Assembly: GCA_009778375.1 (NCBI GenBank)
Contig: WRJW01000196.1
Location: forward strand, 1 to 11,092
Reading direction: 5' to 3'
From: Bacteroidota bacterium
GTDB taxonomy: Bacteria > Bacteroidota > Bacteroidia > Bacteroidales > UBA932
DNA: 11,092 bases
Part shown: piece by piece, positions 1-6,613 of the stretch
Position numbering within the stretch: position 1 is the first letter of the stretch
How the letters are laid out: each line of letters begins with the position of its first letter
Made by a program: the position numbers and the translations under genes
Notes under the pieces: generated by a model
Seen by the model: only the letters and a program-made list of their open reading frames with translations
Told to the model about the DNA's origin: nothing
Databases searched by the model: none

Positions 1-612
1 TTTGCCATGGACGCCTTACTCCGCCCCGAGATCAGCCTCATCTCCCTCACCGGTATTGCCGGTACCGGAAAAACCCTTTTGGCCTTGGCCGCCGCCTTAG
101 CTCAGGAGCAGGAGTACAAACAAATTTTACTCTCCCGACCCGTCATCCCTTTGCAAAATCAAGATTTGGGGTTTTTACCCGGAGACATCAAAGAAAAATT
201 GGGACCCTATATGTTGCCTCTGTTTGATAACCTGTCGGTTATTAAGAATGCCTTTAAACCCTCCGCCCGTGAAGCCTATCGGATAGACGAAATGCTCAAA
301 ACAGAAAAACTCCTCATCTCTCCCTTAGCTTATATCCGAGGTCGGAGCCTCTCTAATACCTTTTTTATTATCGATGAATCCCAAAATCTTACCCCACACG
401 AAGTTAAAACCATTATTACCAGAGCCGGAGAGGGCACCAAATTAGTCTTTACCGGAGACATCCACCAAATTGATTCTCCCTATTTAGATATGTACTCCAA
501 CGGACTTACTCACCTTACAGACAAAATGTTGGGACAAAGCTTATTTGCCCACGTAAATTTAGTCAAAGGAGAACGCAGCAAATTAGCCGAACTGGCAGGA
601 AATATTTTGTAA
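1..612 (+). CDS. PhoH-family ATPase, 3' part (5' end outside window)
   Basis: This is the C-terminal ATPase domain of a PhoH-like protein, a P-loop NTPase related to superfamily 1 helicases. The frame is open to the first base of the window (Phe-Ala precede the first Met), so the ATG at 7 is internal and the gene is cut. Counting from that Met, the Walker A motif GIAGTGKT is at residues 16-23, the Walker B-like FFIIDESQN at 119-127, and the sensor-type segment TGDIHQID at 149-156. In Bacteroidota this domain usually follows an N-terminal PIN ribonuclease domain (the PhoH2 type), which would lie upstream and cannot be seen here. PhoH2 proteins are described as RNA helicase/ribonucleases; the exact cellular role is unsettled. 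No terminator hairpin is visible after the stop, only a T-run, and the next promoter begins within 15 bases. Confidence 0.92.
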   Translation, partial: FAMDALLRPEISLISLTGIAGTGKTLLALAAALAQEQEYKQILLSRPVIPLQNQDLGFLPGDIKEKLGPYMLPLFDNLSVIKNAFKPSAREAYRIDEMLKTEKLLISPLAYIRGRSLSNTFFIIDESQNLTPHEVKTIITRAGEGTKLVFTGDIHQIDSPYLDMYSNGLTHLTDKMLGQSLFAHVNLVKGERSKLAELAGNIL

Positions 613-624
613 AAGATTTTTTTG

Positions 625-632
625 TACCTTTG
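625..632 (+). promoter_or_regulatory. -7 element of the ppdK promoter
   Basis: TACCTTTG, followed by C, matches the Bacteroidota -7 consensus TAnnTTTG exactly. Initiation would be near 639, giving a leader of about 55 bases before the ATG at 694. A clear TTG -33 element at the usual 19-21 bp spacing is not present; the nearest TTG (607-609) leaves only 15 bp. Confidence 0.6.
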
Positions 633-693
633 CTGTTTCTAACCATGGAAACAACTCAACACATAATAAATTAATTATCAATATTTTATAACA

Positions 694-3423
694 ATGTCAG
701 CAATTAAACGAGTTTATTACTTTGGCGGCAAAAACGCCGACGGCAACGGTACCATGAAAAACCTCTTGGGAGGAAAAGGGGCCAATCTTGCCGAAATGTG
801 TAAATTGGGACTTCCTGTTCCCGCGGGAATTACCATAACCACCGAAACGTGTATGGCGTACTACGCCAACAAATGCGAACTTCCTAAAGATCTGATGGAG
901 CAGGTATGGGAAGGGATGAAAAAAGTAGAGTCGGCCATGGGGATGAGGTTTGGAGATCCGGTTTCGCCCCTCCTTGTTTCGTGCCGTTCAGGCGCCCGCA
1001 GTTCCATGCCGGGCATGATGGACACCGTATTAAACATTGGCCTTTGCTCTACCACCATCCCCGGCTTGATCAGCAAAACCAACAACCCCCGCTTTGTATA
1101 CGACTCCTATCGTAGATTGATTATGATGTATGCCGACGTGGTAATGGAAAAGGCAGAAGGGCTGGAGCCGGCCGAAGGCAAAGGTATCCGCAAGATTTTG
1201 GACGAACAATTGGACGAATACAAGCATCAAAAAGGATATCAATCAGATACCGATTTAACCACCGAGGATTTAAAACACTTGTCCGAAGCCTTTAAAAAGA
1301 GCATCAAAAAGGTCTTGAAACAGACCTTCCCCGACAATGCCCACGAGCAAATGGTAGGAGGAATCAAGGCGGTCTTTAAGAGTTGGAACGGGAAAAAGGC
1401 CGTTTCGTACCGCCGCATTGAGGGGATTCCCGACGATTGGGGCACCGCCGTCAATGTGCAGGCGATGGTATTTGGAAATATGGGCGATGACTCCGCAACC
1501 GGCGTCGCTTTTACCCGCAACCCTGCCACGGGCGAAAACCTCTTTTACGGAGAGTGGCTGATCAATGCCCAAGGCGAAGACGTGGTGGCCGGTATACGCA
1601 CCCCCAACCCCCTGAACGACGACACCAAAAATGAACAGAACAAACATCTTCATTCTATGCAGGAATCTATGCCAAAGACATATAAGGAGTTGTGCAAGGT
1701 TCGCCAGATTTTGGAAAAAAATTTCTGCGATATGCTTGATATCGAATTTACCATTCAGGAGGGGGTACTCTACATGTTGCAGTGCCGCGTAGGCAAACGT
1801 ACCGGTACCGCCGCCCTCAATATGGCTATGGATATGCTCAAAGAGCATTTGATCAGCGAAAAAACAGCCATTCTCCGCTTAGATCCAAATCAATTGGACG
1901 AACTCCTCCACCCCATTGTCCACCCCGACGCCGAAAAAGAGATCGCTCCCTTAGTCAAGGGACTACCGGCCGGACCGGGCGCCTCGGTGGGTAAAGTCGT
2001 CTTTACCGCCGAAGATGCCGTGGCCTGGAGTCGCAGGGGAGAAAAGGTAATTTTGCTGCGTAAAGAGACCAACCCCGAAGACGTGGATGGTATGCGCGCT
2101 GCCGACGGCCTGTTGACCGCTCTGGGGGGAATGACCTCCCACGCCGCTTTGGTCGCCCGCGGATGGGGAAAATGCTGTATTGTGGGAGCCGGAGCCTTAG
2201 AAGTAGACGAAATCAAAAAGATTGCCAAAATCAAAGATTCCGACTACGTGATCAACGAGGGGGATATCCTGACCCTTAACGGCACCAAAGGATACGTGTA
2301 TACCGGCGCACTGGAGCTGATGGATGCTTCTGAAAATCCTCGTTTTCAATCATTTATGAAAATTGTGGACAAACATCGTATCATGGGCGTGCGCGCCAAT
2401 GCCGAAACGCCCAACGACGCCAGACAGGCGCGCGAATTTGGCGCCGAAGGGATTGGTTTGTTCCGTACCGAACACATGTTCTACGGCACCGGATCCGAAG
2501 AACCCCTCTTTCACCTCCGCAAAATGATCCTGAGCAATAGCGTTGATGAGCGCCGCAAAGCCTTGGACGATCTCTTCCCCTTTGTCAAACGCGACATGAA
2601 AGCCACCCTTGCCGTGATGGACAAGCTCCCCGTCACCTTCCGACTCCTTGACCCGCCCCTCCACGAATTTGTACCCACCGAGCCTGCCAAACAGCAAGAG
2701 TTGGCAGAGGCTATGGGTATCCAAATCGAAGAGATTGCGGCAAGGGGTAAAGAGTTGCACGAAACCAACCCCATGATGGGACACCGCGGCGTACGCTTGG
2801 GCGTAACCTATCCCGAAGTGAGCGAGATGCAAATCCGCGCCATCTTTGAAGCCACGGTAGAACTTATTGCCGAGGGTAAGAAGCCCATGCCCGAAATTAT
2901 GGTGCCGGTTACGTGCGACGTGTCGGAGTTAAACATCACCAAGGAGCTTGTAGACAAGGTATACGCAGAAGTGTGCAAAAAGATGAACGTACGAAAAATC
3001 AATTACCTTTACGGTACCATGATTGAGATTCCCCGAGCTTGTCTTTTAGCCGACAAAATGGCCGAAACGGCCGACTTTTTCTCCTTTGGCACCAACGATT
3101 TGACCCAAATGACCTTTGGCTTTAGCCGCGACGACGCCAGCGCTTTCCTCCGCGACTACACCGACAAGAAACTGATCCCTGCCGATCCCTTTCAAACGAT
3201 TGACCAGAGCGGCGTGGGACAACTTATGGAAATGGCCGTGAAAAGAGGACGCTCTACCAAGCACGACCTTAAAGTAGGGATTTGCGGCGAACAGGGAGGC
3301 GACCCCGCCTCCGTTGCTTTCTGCTTCAAAAACGGTCTCAACTACGTTTCCTGTTCTCCCTACCGCGTACCCATTGCCCGGTTAGCCGCAGCCCATGCGA
3401 GCCTGAAGGCAGAGAAAAAATAG
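694..3423 (+). CDS. ppdK: Pyruvate phosphate dikinase
   Basis: The enzyme interconverts pyruvate, ATP and phosphate with phosphoenolpyruvate, AMP and pyrophosphate in the cytoplasm, linking glycolysis and gluconeogenesis at the PEP-pyruvate node. At 909 residues it has the full family length. The N-terminal ATP-grasp domain opens with GGKGANLAEM. The swivelling phosphohistidine domain carries GGMTSHAALVARG with the phosphorylated His at residue 483. The C-terminal TIM barrel binds PEP/pyruvate and shows GIGLFRTEH (586-594), SFGTNDLTQMTFGFSRDD (about 795-812) and the catalytic Cys864 in GICGEQGGDP. All key residues are present, so it should be active. Family members are known to be controlled by phosphorylation next to the catalytic His, and the Thr of the TSH motif (481) is present, but no regulator gene lies nearby. 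It appears to be a single-gene unit with its own promoter and a terminator just after the stop. Confidence 0.98.
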   Translation: MSAIKRVYYFGGKNADGNGTMKNLLGGKGANLAEMCKLGLPVPAGITITTETCMAYYANKCELPKDLMEQVWEGMKKVESAMGMRFGDPVSPLLVSCRSGARSSMPGMMDTVLNIGLCSTTIPGLISKTNNPRFVYDSYRRLIMMYADVVMEKAEGLEPAEGKGIRKILDEQLDEYKHQKGYQSDTDLTTEDLKHLSEAFKKSIKKVLKQTFPDNAHEQMVGGIKAVFKSWNGKKAVSYRRIEGIPDDWGTAVNVQAMVFGNMGDDSATGVAFTRNPATGENLFYGEWLINAQGEDVVAGIRTPNPLNDDTKNEQNKHLHSMQESMPKTYKELCKVRQILEKNFCDMLDIEFTIQEGVLYMLQCRVGKRTGTAALNMAMDMLKEHLISEKTAILRLDPNQLDELLHPIVHPDAEKEIAPLVKGLPAGPGASVGKVVFTAEDAVAWSRRGEKVILLRKETNPEDVDGMRAADGLLTALGGMTSHAALVARGWGKCCIVGAGALEVDEIKKIAKIKDSDYVINEGDILTLNGTKGYVYTGALELMDASENPRFQSFMKIVDKHRIMGVRANAETPNDARQAREFGAEGIGLFRTEHMFYGTGSEEPLFHLRKMILSNSVDERRKALDDLFPFVKRDMKATLAVMDKLPVTFRLLDPPLHEFVPTEPAKQQELAEAMGIQIEEIAARGKELHETNPMMGHRGVRLGVTYPEVSEMQIRAIFEATVELIAEGKKPMPEIMVPVTCDVSELNITKELVDKVYAEVCKKMNVRKINYLYGTMIEIPRACLLADKMAETADFFSFGTNDLTQMTFGFSRDDASAFLRDYTDKKLIPADPFQTIDQSGVGQLMEMAVKRGRSTKHDLKVGICGEQGGDPASVAFCFKNGLNYVSCSPYRVPIARLAAAHASLKAEKK

Positions 3424-3454
3424 AAAAGAGCCGGATCATTTTCCGGCTTTTTTT
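3424..3454 (+). terminator. Bidirectional rho-independent terminator
   Basis: The perfect 7-bp stem AGCCGGA/TCCGGCT (3429-3435 and 3442-3448) has a 6-base loop. It is preceded by an A-rich stretch and followed by a run of seven T (3448-3454) that can extend the stem by A-T pairs. It sits one base after the ppdK stop codon. The stop codon of the convergent minus-strand gene (3453-3455) overlaps the T-run, and read from that strand the hairpin is again followed by T-rich sequence. One hairpin therefore plausibly ends both transcripts. Confidence 0.88.
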
Positions 3455-4145
3455 ATTTTATCCCAATCCCAAAGCGGACGCCGGTAACAAAGACCCAGCC
3501 GGTATATCCATAGGAAAAGACCTCCTCATTATAAGAGGGTTTACCTTTATCAGCCACCGAATAACGATAAGAAAATCCCCCAAACATATCAAAAAGAAAG
3601 AGATGACGCGAAGGTACTTGAAACCCAAACAAAAAGTTGGCTCCGGGCCGATTTACGTGCTGATGATTGAAGTCTGCGGGCAAATATCCTGAGTATTGAA
3701 GGCCGTCTTCTATATAATCACTCCATACCGATCCCCAATACTTTATATCAAAATGAGTAAAAGAGAGACCGCTTAAAAGATAAAGCGATCTTTTAGCGTC
3801 AAAGAACCATTTGTAGTTTATATCCAAGCCCCCGCCCAACAGACTCGTAAACGGTTCTGAAAAATAAAAGAGATCACGATATCCATCACGATATGCTCGA
3901 TTCCCAAGGCAAAAATAATCCTCCTCTCCTTTGGCATAATAGGCAGCAGGACCAAACTGCAGCCAGCCAGGACCGTCGGCAATACGCACTTCAAAATCCA
4001 ACCTCAAACTGTTTTTGAATAATAACTGCATGGGTTGTATGGCTACCGTATATTTCTTCTGGCTCCAATCATAACGGGCCTGGGCATTCCCCTGTGCAGC
4101 GAAAAAGCATACCACCACCCACGATAGTAAAAAGATTTTTTTCAT
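3453..4145 (-). CDS. Putative exported outer-membrane beta-barrel protein, 230 aa
   Basis: I do not recognise a named family. The start is supported by a typical signal peptide: MKK, a hydrophobic core (IFLLSWVVVCFFAA), and a likely signal peptidase I site near GNAQA at residues 19-23. The mature part is rich in alternating aromatic/polar strands such as SLYLLSGLSFTHFDIKYW, HLFLFDMFGGFSYRYSV and GWVFVTGVRFGIGI, with Asp/Gly/Asn turns. This is the pattern of a small outer-membrane barrel of perhaps 8-10 strands. It ends in Lys rather than the terminal aromatic residue typical of many barrels. It begins 5 nt after the upstream LVIVD lipoprotein gene, so the two are almost certainly co-transcribed, and they may be partners at the outer membrane. 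The barrel prediction is inference from strand pattern only; a soluble periplasmic beta protein is the alternative. Confidence 0.75.
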   Translation of the reverse strand: MKKIFLLSWVVVCFFAAQGNAQARYDWSQKKYTVAIQPMQLLFKNSLRLDFEVRIADGPGWLQFGPAAYYAKGEEDYFCLGNRAYRDGYRDLFYFSEPFTSLLGGGLDINYKWFFDAKRSLYLLSGLSFTHFDIKYWGSVWSDYIEDGLQYSGYLPADFNHQHVNRPGANFLFGFQVPSRHLFLFDMFGGFSYRYSVADKGKPSYNEEVFSYGYTGWVFVTGVRFGIGIK

Positions 4146-4150
4146 GATAC

Positions 4151-4912
4151 TTACTGCTTAATGGCTATCTTACTTACGTATTGGAGGCGATCGCCGGTAT
4201 AATCAAACTGAAAGAGGCCTTCTTTTGCCACCAACAGCAACAATCCGTCAACCGGGATCACGTCGTAGGCCTCAAGAATATTTACCTCGCCGACAGGTAC
4301 TAAATCGTCTACCTGCCTGATAGTAACTGGATCAGAAATATCAAACACTTTAAGCCCTCTGTCGCATACAAACAGTTTAGTACCGTCTATTCCCAATCCC
4401 ATGGGGAGGCTCATAAACAAGGTCTTTTTGAGTACCGGTACGGATATGTCGCTGATGTCGTAAATGTCTAGCACATTATTGGTTCCGGGTCCGCATGCTG
4501 AAGTTTTGGTATTGAGCGTCACGTAGGCATAGTTGCCTTGAGCCACGACCGGGTCACAACTTCTAAGATGGCTAACCTTTGAAAGAAATGAGGGAAACCG
4601 GGGATCGGTAATATCGTATATATACATACCCTCCCGAGAACCAATAAAGAGCAAGGTGTCCATCGGAAAAACGGTTTCTATATCAAACCCCACCTGTACA
4701 TCTCTTTGCTCGTAATATTTGGGGTCAGCCCCCTCTTCTATATCAAAAAGTTTTATGTTGCTGTTCGAAATCGTATACAGCATATTGTCTACAATGGCAA
4801 AACGCGCCATGGAACCTCCCCTGCCATCCGATAGGCCCAAACCCGCTTCGCCGGCTTTAATGCATGAACTCGCCAAAAATGCAACAACAACAAAATAACT
4901 GATATTTTTCAC
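4151..4912 (-). CDS. LVIVD-repeat lipoprotein (C-terminal-type half)
   Basis: This predicted lipoprotein of 253 residues carries LVIVD-type repeats, which are thought to form beta-propeller blades; their function is unknown. The start is GTG at 4912. An in-frame stop lies 12 nt upstream, the next in-frame Met is at residue 35, and the GTG is followed by a good lipoprotein signal (hydrophobic 5-15, lipobox ASSC with Cys17). Five repeats can be seen around residues 45-58 (LYTISNSNIKLFDI), 88-104 (LFIGSREGMYIYDITDP), 129-156, 180-195 (LFVCDRGLKVFDISDP) and 225-240. The segment from about residue 32 onward (GGSMARFAIVDNMLYTI) resembles the internal part of longer LVIVD proteins of Bacteroidota, whose N-terminal part here is encoded by the separate gene 19 nt upstream. 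The barrel gene follows 5 nt downstream. Localisation is probably the outer membrane, but the leaflet is not predictable from the residues after Cys17. Confidence 0.85.
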   Translation of the reverse strand: MKNISYFVVVAFLASSCIKAGEAGLGLSDGRGGSMARFAIVDNMLYTISNSNIKLFDIEEGADPKYYEQRDVQVGFDIETVFPMDTLLFIGSREGMYIYDITDPRFPSFLSKVSHLRSCDPVVAQGNYAYVTLNTKTSACGPGTNNVLDIYDISDISVPVLKKTLFMSLPMGLGIDGTKLFVCDRGLKVFDISDPVTIRQVDDLVPVGEVNILEAYDVIPVDGLLLLVAKEGLFQFDYTGDRLQYVSKIAIKQ

Positions 4913-4931
4913 GGCTTGAATCGTTTAAGAA

Positions 4932-5408
4932 TTAATACTCTTTCCATTCCACAATAATGTAGCCAGCCGGACGGTGAAAGTACCTGTAATAATAGAAATC
5001 ACCGGGGGGCAACGGTTCGGGAAAAACATTGCGGATGCGCTTGGTTACCTCTTTGCGCTCCAAATCAAAACTTACCAAGTCAACGGCATTGTCCAAGTAC
5101 AAAATGTTTCCCTTTACGGCCATGTCTATACAGCCGGGAGCCAGCACAAAGCCCTCGTTGACGGGATGAGCGGGGTTTGCGTTGTTGATAATATGCACTC
5201 CTTTGTACCTTTCATTTACATAGATACAGGATCCTCGGTAATAAATTTTTCCGGTCCGTATCATGTCGCGCGCTCCGGGAATATACCTGACGGATTGCTC
5301 TAGGGTTTCGCGGCTCATGAATACCGGCAGGCATGCAGGCGTTCTTTCCGGAATAAAAGCGGTACCGACGAAGGCGACTAAAGCAAAAAATAAAAAACGT
5401 TTCTTCAT
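4932..5408 (-). CDS. Exported LVIVD-repeat protein (N-terminal-type half), 158 aa
   Basis: This short exported protein has a basic MKKR start, a hydrophobic stretch at residues 5-19 and probable signal peptidase cleavage before about residue 26. A Cys lies at 26, but the preceding ERTPA is not a good lipobox, so lipidation is doubtful. Two LVIVD-like repeats are visible: CIYVNERYKGVHIINNANP (61-79) and ILYLDNAVDLVSFDLER (102-118). The stretch MSRETLEQSVRYI...GKIY matches my recollection of the N-terminal region of roughly 400-residue LVIVD proteins in Bacteroidota. Here the frame ends after GYIIVEWKEY, where those proteins continue into further repeats. The following gene encodes such repeats with its own lipoprotein signal. 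The two products may assemble together. It is the first gene of a compact three-gene set, downstream of phased A-tracts. Confidence 0.82.
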   Translation of the reverse strand: MKKRFLFFALVAFVGTAFIPERTPACLPVFMSRETLEQSVRYIPGARDMIRTGKIYYRGSCIYVNERYKGVHIINNANPAHPVNEGFVLAPGCIDMAVKGNILYLDNAVDLVSFDLERKEVTKRIRNVFPEPLPPGDFYYYRYFHRPAGYIIVEWKEY

Positions 5409-5440
5409 ATTTAGCTAATAAAAACTGCTCTATATAGATG

Positions 5441-5478
5441 CAAAAAGAGGGCAAAAAGTTGCAAAAGGGGCAAAAAAA
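5441..5478. promoter_or_regulatory. Four phased A-tracts; candidate bent DNA and promoter region
   Basis: Four A-tracts on the plus strand (5442-5446, 5453-5457, 5463-5466, 5472-5478), mostly introduced by GC or C, have centres about 10-11 bp apart. This is one per helical turn, the arrangement known to give intrinsic curvature. They fill the 78-nt gap between the 373-aa barrel gene and the start of the LVIVD gene at 5408. On the minus strand the first tract also forms TCTTTTTG (5448-5441), one mismatch from the -7 consensus TAnnTTTG, with a TTG 22 bp upstream. A promoter for the LVIVD operon here is possible but weakly supported. Confidence 0.5.
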
Positions 5479-5486
5479 TCCCTGCC

Positions 5487-6608
5487 TTATTTTGTAAATC
5501 TAAATAGATGATTGAACCTCAAATGTATGCCAAAACTGTAATCGGTTTTGCCTCGATGGAGGTCGCTGTAGCTTTCAAACTGTGCCCCCATGAAAACCCC
5601 TGTTAAGAGTTCTTTATCAAAAACCAATTTACACGTTACCAAGTTGCGTTCAGGTAAAAGTTGATCGGGGTAGCAGGGATTAAAGGAGCCAAAAAGGGGT
5701 TCTCCCGCAAAGGCATAATATTTTTGGGCATACCAATATCCGGCCATGAACACGATCGGCGAAGCATCCACAGAAAAAACGGGATATACGCCCCATCCCT
5801 TGTCGTAGGGTTCAAACGGTTCTTTGCTGTATTGTCCCCAATAGCCAACCGCATACAGATCCAAGCCAACCGTTCTGACCCATTCACTGTTAATGTTCAG
5901 GCGCGTACACAGACCCATTGCTGTATTAGCCAGCAAAGTCGTATGCTCGCCAGAAGCATCAATCTGTCCGCCCTTGTGGTGCATCAGCAGTTGCAAGGGC
6001 ATGGTCAGGCTTACACGGCTGCCGTCGTTGGTAAGCCGCCCCGCTAGGGAGGCGCCAAAAGTAAGGGCTTCCTGTTCCGGATCGCCGTACCGGATAAAAT
6101 GTTGCCAATCTACCCATGCGTCTGCAAACCATCGGTCTGTATGGAACAAGCATTGCAATCCGCTCTCGGGCTTGGCGGTAAAGTGTTGTTCCCATAGATA
6201 CAGGGGCTCAATCAACCTGTGGTTTATGCCGCCATACAGATTACCCAGTACCATATGGAGCGCTGGAGTAATGGAGTATTGAAGCCTTACAAAAGGAACT
6301 GCATTGTGCAGGGGATCACGTCCGCTATACTTTACAAAAGAGGCGCCTAATTCTGCTTTAAAACGGTCGGCGCGCTGATACCCCAGTGCAAAGGTAGACG
6401 CTGTTCCGGGAAGCGTTTGACCCACCGCTACGGGACTAAAGTATTCATTATTTTTAAAGAATCCAACTATGTCGGCGCGGATCGTCACTTTGTTGCTGTC
6501 CGATGCCGACAGGACGGGAGTCGAAAAGAGGGAAAAACGGAGATCATGCTGCGCCCTGAGCGGAAGGAGATCGATCAACACACACAGGATGGCGTATACA
6601 AAGCGCAT
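5487..6608 (-). CDS. Putative outer-membrane beta-barrel protein, 373 aa
   Basis: I do not recognise a named family. The N-terminus (MRFVYAILCVLIDLLPLRAQ) is a signal peptide with a likely cut after Ala19, next to Gln, a common pattern in Bacteroidota. The rest is built of short alternating strands rich in Tyr, Phe and Trp separated by Gly/Asp/Asn turns, for example ALGYQRADRFKAELGASFVKY, VFMAGYWYAQKYYAF and YSFGIHLRFNHLFRF. This suggests a 14-18-strand barrel with unknown cargo. No plug domain, TonB box or SusD-like neighbour is seen. It starts 5 nt after the M28 peptidase gene and is surely in its transcript. The peptidase and the barrel may act on the same peptide substrates, but this rests on position only. 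Confidence 0.75.
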   Translation of the reverse strand: MRFVYAILCVLIDLLPLRAQHDLRFSLFSTPVLSASDSNKVTIRADIVGFFKNNEYFSPVAVGQTLPGTASTFALGYQRADRFKAELGASFVKYSGRDPLHNAVPFVRLQYSITPALHMVLGNLYGGINHRLIEPLYLWEQHFTAKPESGLQCLFHTDRWFADAWVDWQHFIRYGDPEQEALTFGASLAGRLTNDGSRVSLTMPLQLLMHHKGGQIDASGEHTTLLANTAMGLCTRLNINSEWVRTVGLDLYAVGYWGQYSKEPFEPYDKGWGVYPVFSVDASPIVFMAGYWYAQKYYAFAGEPLFGSFNPCYPDQLLPERNLVTCKLVFDKELLTGVFMGAQFESYSDLHRGKTDYSFGIHLRFNHLFRFTK

Positions 6609-6613
6609 CGCTC

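Noticed and set aside
601..624. Terminator after the PhoH gene
   Set aside because: There is a run of seven T but no stem of useful length before it, so no rho-independent terminator can be supported.
1270..1848. A 192-codon open frame on the minus strand inside ppdK
   Set aside because: It lies wholly antisense to a confidently identified gene and its translation has no recognisable domain or signal. The 160-codon frame at 2350-2832 and the other antisense frames in ppdK are shadows for the same reason.
3282..3692. A 136-codon plus-strand frame running from the end of ppdK past the terminator
   Set aside because: It crosses the hairpin terminator and is antisense to the barrel gene; its composition is low-complexity read-through of both genes.
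4913..4931. The LVIVD pair as one gene broken by a sequencing frameshift or nonsense change
   Set aside because: The two frames differ, and the downstream frame has a TAA 12 nt before its GTG. The new start is also followed by a convincing lipoprotein signal, which a recent break would not supply. A very old break is still possible.
5212..5454. An 80-codon minus-strand frame overlapping the start of the LVIVD gene
   Set aside because: It is a different frame of the same strand over a gene with a clear signal peptide and repeats; its own translation is rich in Arg and Cys with no domain.
5460..5490. Terminator after the 373-aa barrel gene on the minus strand
   Set aside because: A GGCA/TGCC pairing is possible around the stop, but the stem is only 4 bp with a large loop; the T-runs are better explained as phased A-tracts. 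Read-through into the LVIVD genes remains possible.
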